NCBI GenBank assembly: GCA_945873875.1
Contig: CAMCER010000047.1
Span: 1 to 6,479, forward strand
Length of the DNA: 6,479 bases
Reading direction: 5' to 3'
DNA from: an uncultured Clostridia bacterium
Lineage (GTDB): Bacteria; Bacillota_A; Clostridia; Peptostreptococcales; Anaerovoracaceae
Positions 1 to 4,244 of this stretch are shown here, piece by piece. The notes beneath the pieces were generated by a model. It was not told where the DNA came from and did no database searches. It saw nothing but the letters and a program-made list of their open reading frames with translations. Position 1 is the first letter of the stretch. Every line of letters starts with the position of its first letter. The position numbers were made by a program, and so were the translations under genes.

Positions 1-1308
1 CAGCCTGGTGATGGCTCCGGCACCGGCAAAGACGCCTGCGCCAAGTCCCGCGTAAAGCGGTGCGTTGGGATCATCGCCCTGAGCGTCCAGAGGAGTGGCG
101 TCTGCGTCCATTTCCTCGCGGTCGAACATGGTTCCTCCGATGACTACCTCATGCAGTCCGGTGGTGTCCAGGGTCTTAGTCCCGACTTTTTTCTTTTCCT
201 TTTTTTCAGGAACCGGCTTTTCAGTTTTTTCATTTACCTTTTCTTTATCCTGTTTATCTTTATTCTCTGCTTTTTCCTTGTTTTTCTCAGGTTTTTTCTC
301 TTCTTCCTGGGGCTTTTTGCCGGATACACCGGTAAGAGTAACGGATCGGGAGATCCCTGAATCAAGGTCTGTTACAGTAATAGTGACCTTTCCTTTTTTC
401 TTGAAGGTGACTGTTCCGTTCTGATCTACTGTGGCGATAGAAGTGTTGCTGCTTTCCCACTTCAGGTTGCCTTTTACCTTGTCTTCGAAAAGTTCCTGCC
501 CGGAAAGTTTTGCAGAGATCTTCATCTTGCTGCCCACTTTGACTTTTCGGCTCTGCAGATCAAGAGAGATCCCTGTGACGGTGGAGGGGCTTCCATAGAG
601 CTGCACATCTATCCCAAAGATCCATTTCGCCGAGTTCATTGAGGACCAGGCATTGGAAGCAACGCCTTCCTTTAAAGCTGTCTGTCCGACACAGAACCGG
701 TAACTCTTGCTTTCATCCATCATTGAAGGATCCAGTTCTTCCGTGGGGCTTTTGGTCGTATAACTTCTTATTGCCATAATGGCAGGTACTGTAGAAGATC
801 CTGACAGCGAGCCTTCGTTAGGTGTGGTATATTCGCCTTCTCCTTCAGAGTTGCCGCGAAGATTTGGATAATAGTATCTGGTAGAATTCACCCACTGATC
901 CATATTCAGAGAGACGAACCAGTTATTTACGTTAGTTCCGTCTGTAGTTCTTAAGTTTATGGACTGAGCAGAACCGCTGTCTATACCTGCTGCATCCAGA
1001 ATGGCGTATATCGTCGGTCCCTGAGCAACTGTACCCATGACAGTTCCTACTCGGGTGAGATTTGAATAATAGTAAGTACCGCCGCTGAGACTTTCAAGCT
1101 GGCTTCTCGACAAAGTCGCCTTTACACGATAATCTTTATCGTCCCCGAAGTATCCGACTCTGACTTCAAGGTCCTGCCCCGGAGTCTTAGTGGCTGCATC
1201 TGCGGGCACAGCAAAACAGCAGGCGAAAGGACCTGCCGCAAGAAGCGCGCAGAAAATCACTGCGATGCATTTTATTATGATTGTCCTGAAAGTTCTGTTT
1301 CTGATCAT
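1..1308 (-). CDS. Secreted Ig-like (Big_2) surface protein, C-terminus cut by window edge
   Basis: 436 codons are open to the window edge without a stop, so the C-terminus is missing. Start: ATG at 1308, because it directly begins a signal peptide (basic MIRNR, hydrophobic core to about residue 33, likely cleavage near PADA-A at 38-39). The preceding AGAAG is only a weak ribosome binding site. Residues about 45-240 look like a domain seen in clostridial surface proteins, with landmarks GPTIYAILDAAGI (98-109), RYYYPNL (144-150), VPAIMAI (174-180), FCVGQ (205-209) and KWIFGIDV (228-235). I recall such domains being annotated as sulfite-oxidase-like or Tp47-like, but no molybdenum-ligand Cys context is visible. 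Residues 244-326 are a Big_2 domain (KWESSN, IATVDQNGTV, GKVTITV). Residues 330-375 are a Lys/Glu-rich linker. The visible end, YAGLGAGVFAGAGA (419-432), may begin a membrane anchor. It has its own promoter and probably sits outside the cell. Ligand and role are unknown. Confidence 0.88.
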   Translation of the reverse strand, partial: MIRNRTFRTIIIKCIAVIFCALLAAGPFACCFAVPADAATKTPGQDLEVRVGYFGDDKDYRVKATLSRSQLESLSGGTYYYSNLTRVGTVMGTVAQGPTIYAILDAAGIDSGSAQSINLRTTDGTNVNNWFVSLNMDQWVNSTRYYYPNLRGNSEGEGEYTTPNEGSLSGSSTVPAIMAIRSYTTKSPTEELDPSMMDESKSYRFCVGQTALKEGVASNAWSSMNSAKWIFGIDVQLYGSPSTVTGISLDLQSRKVKVGSKMKISAKLSGQELFEDKVKGNLKWESSNTSIATVDQNGTVTFKKKGKVTITVTDLDSGISRSVTLTGVSGKKPQEEEKKPEKNKEKAENKDKQDKEKVNEKTEKPVPEKKEKKKVGTKTLDTTGLHEVVIGGTMFDREEMDADATPLDAQGDDPNAPLYAGLGAGVFAGAGAITRL

Positions 1309-1314
1309 GTCGCT

Positions 1315-1351
1315 TCTACTGATAATGTTGTCCCAGTAACTCTTCAGTAGA
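1315..1351 (-). repeat. 7-bp inverted repeat in the 5' leader of the surface-protein gene
   Basis: TCTACTG at 1315-1321 and CAGTAGA at 1345-1351 are exact reverse complements separated by 23 bases. The element covers nearly the whole predicted leader, from about the transcription start to seven bases before the ATG. The start-proximal arm includes AGTAGA, part of the only ribosome-binding-like sequence. It could fold as an mRNA hairpin that limits translation, or be an operator. A 7-bp repeat with a 23-base spacer may also be chance. Confidence 0.35.
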
Positions 1352-1352
1352 T

Positions 1353-1381
1353 ATGATAGCAAGTAAAAGAGCGTTTGTCCA
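1353..1381 (-). promoter_or_regulatory. Sigma-A-type promoter with extended -10 for the surface-protein gene
   Basis: Read on the minus strand, TGGACA (1381-1376, five of six matches to TTGACA) is followed after exactly 17 bases by TATCAT (1358-1353, five of six matches to TATAAT). The bases before the -10 are TGC, an extended -10 TGn motif. Transcription would start near 1346, leaving a leader of about 37 bases before the ATG at 1308. It lies just downstream of the terminator of the preceding operon, which supports independent transcription. Confidence 0.75.
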
Positions 1382-1430
1382 TTATATTTCGCAGGGCGGA
1401 CGTGAGCAGAAGCGCGTGCTCCGGGAGAAA

Positions 1431-1468
1431 AACATCAAAAAATGCAGGAAGGCTTCTTCCTGCATTTT
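1431..1468 (-). terminator. Intrinsic terminator ending the redox operon
   Basis: A perfect 13-bp inverted repeat (arms 1439-1451 and 1456-1468) encloses a four-base loop. On the minus strand the hairpin runs into a T-rich stretch: six Ts, then GATG, then five Ts down to about 1428. It lies 61 bases past the stop of the 64-residue gene and before the promoter of the next gene. The stem ends are A/T runs on both sides, so some function on the plus strand is possible, but no plus-strand gene is seen. Confidence 0.88.
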
Positions 1469-1528
1469 CCCTGCGTATGCTTTTTCAGCTACATGTTTCA
1501 AACAATCTTTTTGCCCGGAGCCGCGGAG

Positions 1529-1723
1529 TTATTTCTCCTCCAGCGAATCCTCCACTTCAGCCATTCTGCCGCGGACCAGGTCTTCGGGGAGATACACCTG
1601 CCCGCATTCAGGGCAGCGGAGGACTTTATGCTGGAGAGTCTTCTCCAGATATGTGAAATTGGCTTCAAATTCCTGCAGTTCTACATTGCATTTACTGCAT
1701 ATCAAGGTCGACTTTTTTTCCAT
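1529..1723 (-). CDS. Small two-CxxC redox/zinc-ribbon-like protein (DVU_1557-like)
   Basis: This 64-residue protein carries two CxxC pairs, C9-SK-C12 and C37-PE-C40, 24 residues apart. The second, CPECGQVYLPEDLV, resembles a rubredoxin or zinc-ribbon knuckle. The four cysteines could bind one Fe or Zn. The tail (about 50-64) is acidic and probably helical. There is no signal peptide, so it is cytoplasmic. The start at 1723 is supported by GGAGG nine bases upstream. Its first 32 bases overlap the end of the 802-residue gene in another frame, which implies translational coupling. From memory the size, Cys pattern and position match the Desulfovibrio DVU_1557 family 'redox protein', whose biochemical role I do not know. 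It could carry electrons for, or help assemble, the neighbouring enzymes. It is short but real: good ribosome binding site, paired cysteines, and a terminator right after it. Confidence 0.87.
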   Translation of the reverse strand: MEKKSTLICSKCNVELQEFEANFTYLEKTLQHKVLRCPECGQVYLPEDLVRGRMAEVEDSLEEK

Positions 1724-4100
1724 TCCAGACCGCCTCCAAATCTATCTTTATCCTGTGGGAATACGCGTTGAGAAGTTCATAAGTACCGGGCTCTTCCGTC
1801 TGGCGGTATTCTGCCCAGTAGGTGATGTATCCCATCTCCTTATACCCTGTGTTCGTGCCTGTCTCCGTGTTATGGACATTGCGTCCGGTGCGTTCACAGA
1901 ACTCGATCACATTTTCCATGTCTTCGACAAGGATCTTTTCCTTATGCAGTTTTGCCTGCAGTTCATCGCTTATTATGAGTTTCACTTTATGTTCTTCCTC
2001 TTCCTGTATATCTTCTCCCCAGAATTCCTTCAGGGCCTTTTTCCTGAGCTGGAACCTGTTATGGCGCCTTTCGCTCCATGCAGGGTAGGGGACACTATTC
2101 GGGTCTTTTCCAAGCATCAGGTCGAGAATGTGATAACTTTCTTTTCCTTCTTCTATGAAGGCATCTCTGCAGTTGATGCAGTAGCAGATGTACGGGTCAT
2201 CGCTTTCCTCTATCCTGCGCTTTCTGGTGAATTCGGTGAACGGCGGGTTGGCTACTGCGCCCTGTCCGCCGAAGCTGCAGCATGCGGAGTGAGCTTCCTG
2301 TCGCTTCAAAGGCTCGATGGCATAGCCTGCGCCGCTTATTACATCACGGACTGAGTCGCGCAGATCGTCTCTGCCTCTGGTGGAGCAGGGATCGAATATG
2401 GCGAATTCACGTTCTCCGTCACCCTTTGCCGCGAAGTCAGTTCCCCAGCTTGCCATCAGGTCGAAGAGGAAATGATACTTTATATCCGGGAAGAACTTAT
2501 CGAACTGCTTCGCGCATGTGGCGCATGCCAGTATCAGTTCGGGTTTTCCAAGAGATTCCCATTCTCTGCGGATCCGCTCATTTTCATCATCCAGTCTGTC
2601 CGGATCTCCTGACCATTCAGCCGGGACTCCGCAGCAGCCCAGCATAAGGCCTGTCTCGGGTTCGTGCTCAAGGATGTATGAGTAGGCGCCTGTGACCAGT
2701 TCGGGGTCAGCCGCACCCATCTGACATCCCGGGAAGAATGCGTATTTGCTGCTTTCATACGACTCTGAGCTGCCGACTGCCTTGGGAGCGTTCCTCACGA
2801 TGTTGGCAAGGGGTCCGTTGGCGTGATCCATGTCGTTCAGGAAGAACTGGTGCATGCCGAAGATCATCTTGCCCTGTCTGTGGAGGATGCGCCTTGCAGC
2901 CAGTGCCAGCTGTCCGGTGTTTATGTCCTCGGGGCAGATGTCCTCACAAAGCCCGCACTGGGTGCATGTGTTCACCAGCCTTTTGGCCGGTTTGCCGTGG
3001 AGAAGGCTTTCGCCGTCCATGACTGTAGCAGAGATCTCTTCTTTGATCTTGTTTGGCCATTTGTCATAGAATGCAGAAAGATCGCAGTACTTCATGCAGG
3101 CGTCGCACTGACAGGAAAGGCAGCGCGAAAGCTCTTTCTGGATCTCTTCCTCATTGAAGACTGCCTCTTCTTCGCCTGCGTCATTGACAAAGGTATCACT
3201 GGGCTTTTCTGCCGGCACCGCGTCCCACTCTCTGCCCACCAGCTGTATCCTGGTGGAATCAGTGCGGACAGGGTAGTCCAGATGTTTTACCTGCATCCAG
3301 CCCTGCAGCGCATGGGCGATGTTGAGCCCGTCCGCGATGGCGTGGATAGTGTCTTTCCCAAGCAGGGAGCCTCCGGCAAATATCCCGGCATCTCCCTCAG
3401 AGTGAAAGTACCACTTGGTTCCGTTTTCCTGCTCGATGGCGTTTTCAATAGTACCGAAATCGCTGCCGCCCTTTCCGGTGGCTACATATATTCCAGTGAA
3501 TCCCTGAGAGATCAGTTCTCCCAGGTCAGTTATTTCAGTGTTCAGATGGAGCTGATACTCTTCATGCATCAGCTGCCTTTCAATGTCTTTGATAAAAATA
3601 TCCGGTGAAAGGAGGTCCCACAGATGGCCGCCGATCCTGTCGGTCTTTTCAAATATCTCCACAGTGTATTTTCTGGCGGTCATACGCTGTGCCATGGCCA
3701 TGCCGCTGGGGCCCGCGCCGATTATGGCGACTTTGCCGTCTTTTTTCGGCAGATTCATTTCCCTTGGCTCTTTTTTCCTGGTCTTTGCTATGAGACTGCG
3801 CTCAAGGAGCCGCATCTCTACCGGGCTGTCGGTATCCTTTCTGGGACATCCCGCCTTGCAGTATTCAGGACAAAGTGAGGAAACGATATCTGGGAAACAA
3901 ACCGCGTTCCTGTACGGCTTGAATGCAGCGTTGAAACTGCCTCTGCCCATCTTTTCGAAAACCTCCATGAGAGGCACATCGAAGGGGCAGGCGGAAATAC
4001 AGTAGGGCGGTTCCTTGGCGAGACAGTCTGCGTACTTTTCCACATAATCTCTCACATCAGGATCGCGCTCTATTATTTTGTCAGGTTTTCTGTCTGTCAT
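1692..4100 (-). CDS. FAD/Fe-S oxidoreductase fused to HdrC-like dicluster and HdrB-like CCG domains (DVU_1558-like)
   Basis: An 802-residue cytoplasmic electron-transfer protein; the start at 4100 has GGAG six bases upstream. Domains in order: (1) residues 20-110, a GltD-type N-terminal Fe-S domain with C26, C34, C38 (CISACP) and C77/C81/C85 (LCPEYCKAGC); (2) residues 123-270, an FAD Rossmann fold with GAGPSG (128-133), RIGGH (155-159), VATG (206-209) and the flavin-closing GIFAGGSLLGK (239-249); (3) residues 327-390, a [4Fe-4S] dicluster, first site C327/C330/C332/C335/C339 and second CTQCGLCEDICP; (4) two HdrB/GlpC-type CCG domains, C459-C489C490-C526xxC529 and C572-C607C608-C641xxC644; (5) residues about 700-802, which I do not recognise. 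The FAD part is too short to hold the usual NAD(P)H-binding subdomain. Substrate and partners are not shown. It probably accepts electrons from the upstream molybdenum hydroxylase and passes them to a disulfide, quinone or ferredoxin-like acceptor (inference). From memory it matches the family named pyridine nucleotide-disulfide oxidoreductase/dicluster-binding protein. Confidence 0.93.
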   Translation of the reverse strand: MTDRKPDKIIERDPDVRDYVEKYADCLAKEPPYCISACPFDVPLMEVFEKMGRGSFNAAFKPYRNAVCFPDIVSSLCPEYCKAGCPRKDTDSPVEMRLLERSLIAKTRKKEPREMNLPKKDGKVAIIGAGPSGMAMAQRMTARKYTVEIFEKTDRIGGHLWDLLSPDIFIKDIERQLMHEEYQLHLNTEITDLGELISQGFTGIYVATGKGGSDFGTIENAIEQENGTKWYFHSEGDAGIFAGGSLLGKDTIHAIADGLNIAHALQGWMQVKHLDYPVRTDSTRIQLVGREWDAVPAEKPSDTFVNDAGEEEAVFNEEEIQKELSRCLSCQCDACMKYCDLSAFYDKWPNKIKEEISATVMDGESLLHGKPAKRLVNTCTQCGLCEDICPEDINTGQLALAARRILHRQGKMIFGMHQFFLNDMDHANGPLANIVRNAPKAVGSSESYESSKYAFFPGCQMGAADPELVTGAYSYILEHEPETGLMLGCCGVPAEWSGDPDRLDDENERIRREWESLGKPELILACATCAKQFDKFFPDIKYHFLFDLMASWGTDFAAKGDGEREFAIFDPCSTRGRDDLRDSVRDVISGAGYAIEPLKRQEAHSACCSFGGQGAVANPPFTEFTRKRRIEESDDPYICYCINCRDAFIEEGKESYHILDLMLGKDPNSVPYPAWSERRHNRFQLRKKALKEFWGEDIQEEEEHKVKLIISDELQAKLHKEKILVEDMENVIEFCERTGRNVHNTETGTNTGYKEMGYITYWAEYRQTEEPGTYELLNAYSHRIKIDLEAVWNGKKVDLDMQ
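1733..1737 (-). promoter_or_regulatory. Ribosome binding site of the 64-residue gene
   Basis: Minus-strand GGAGG lies nine bases before the ATG at 1723 and inside the coding region of the upstream gene. It fixes the start of the small gene and shows that it is translated despite the 32-base overlap. Confidence 0.8.
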
Positions 4101-4106
4101 TTTTTA

Positions 4107-4110
4107 CTCC
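4107..4110 (-). promoter_or_regulatory. Ribosome binding site of the 802-residue gene
   Basis: Minus-strand GGAG is followed by TAAAAA and the ATG at 4100, a six-base spacing that supports this start. Confidence 0.7.
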
Positions 4111-4126
4111 AACCGTTATATTCATA

Positions 4127-4162
4127 ATGCCCGGGCAGTGACATTAATCACGACCCGGGCAT
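4127..4162 (-). repeat. Long interrupted hairpin upstream of the 802-residue gene
   Basis: ATGCCCGGG (4127-4135) and CCCGGGCAT (4154-4162) are perfect 9-bp reverse complements. Inside them a second stem, GTGA (4138-4141) with TCAC (4148-4151), closes a six-base loop, leaving a 2x2 internal bulge. No T-tract follows on the minus strand, so it is not a classical terminator. It lies about 25 bases before the start codon and ribosome binding site of the 802-residue gene. It could be a regulator-binding palindrome, a 5' stabilising or processing hairpin, or an attenuating structure between the two genes. Confidence 0.7.
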
Positions 4163-4168
4163 ATACCG

Positions 4169-4196
4169 CTTATATCGTCATCAGGTGATCTGTCAT
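4169..4196 (-). promoter_or_regulatory. Possible internal promoter before the 802-residue gene
   Basis: On the minus strand ATGACA (4196-4191) and TATAAG (4174-4169) are 16 bases apart, each matching the sigma-A consensus at five of six positions. A transcript from here would begin near the CCCGGGCAT-arm hairpin. There is no extended -10. AT-rich intergenic sequence gives such matches by chance, so this is tentative. Confidence 0.35.
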
Positions 4197-4238
4197 ATCA
4201 CTCTCTTAAGTGTGATCTTTCTGATCCTTGTGACAGAT
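4188..4238 (-). repeat. Nested inverted repeat just downstream of the molybdenum hydroxylase gene
   Basis: ATCTGTCA (4188-4195) and TGACAGAT (4231-4238) are perfect 8-bp reverse complements. Nested inside, ATCAC (4197-4201) pairs with GTGAT (4212-4216). The structure begins about seven bases past the stop codon on the minus strand and is not followed by a T-tract. It may protect the 3' end of the hydroxylase message or reduce read-through, but it is not a convincing intrinsic terminator. The upstream arm overlaps the possible -35 element. Confidence 0.5.
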
Positions 4239-4244
4239 ATGTTT

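Noticed and set aside
95..424. Plus-strand frame rich in Phe and Ser that looks like a membrane protein
   Set aside because: It is the antisense reading of the Lys/Glu-rich linker: AAA/GAA codons read backwards as TTT/TTC. No ribosome binding site or promoter was seen.
1210..1224. Lipoprotein processing of the surface protein at C30/C31
   Set aside because: The residues before the cysteines (AAGPFAC) do not fit the L-A/S-G/A-C lipobox, and a normal signal peptidase I site (PADA-A) follows.
1404..1427. Short inverted repeat GAGCA/TGCTC between terminator and promoter
   Set aside because: Only five pairs with an eight-base loop in GC-rich sequence; it is no better than chance and has no adjacent signal.
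1353..2354. Long open frame on the plus strand (333 codons)
   Set aside because: It runs antisense to the 802-residue Fe-S protein, the 64-residue gene, the terminator and the promoter region. Its translation shows no domain, and the minus-strand proteins carry clear cofactor motifs.
2823..3608. Plus-strand frame of 261 codons
   Set aside because: It is the antisense shadow of the FAD and dicluster part of the 802-residue protein, with no recognisable domain.
4127..4162. CCCGGG hairpin as a rho-independent terminator of the hydroxylase gene
   Set aside because: No run of T follows the hairpin on either strand, unlike the clear terminator at 1431-1468. It is listed only as an inverted repeat.
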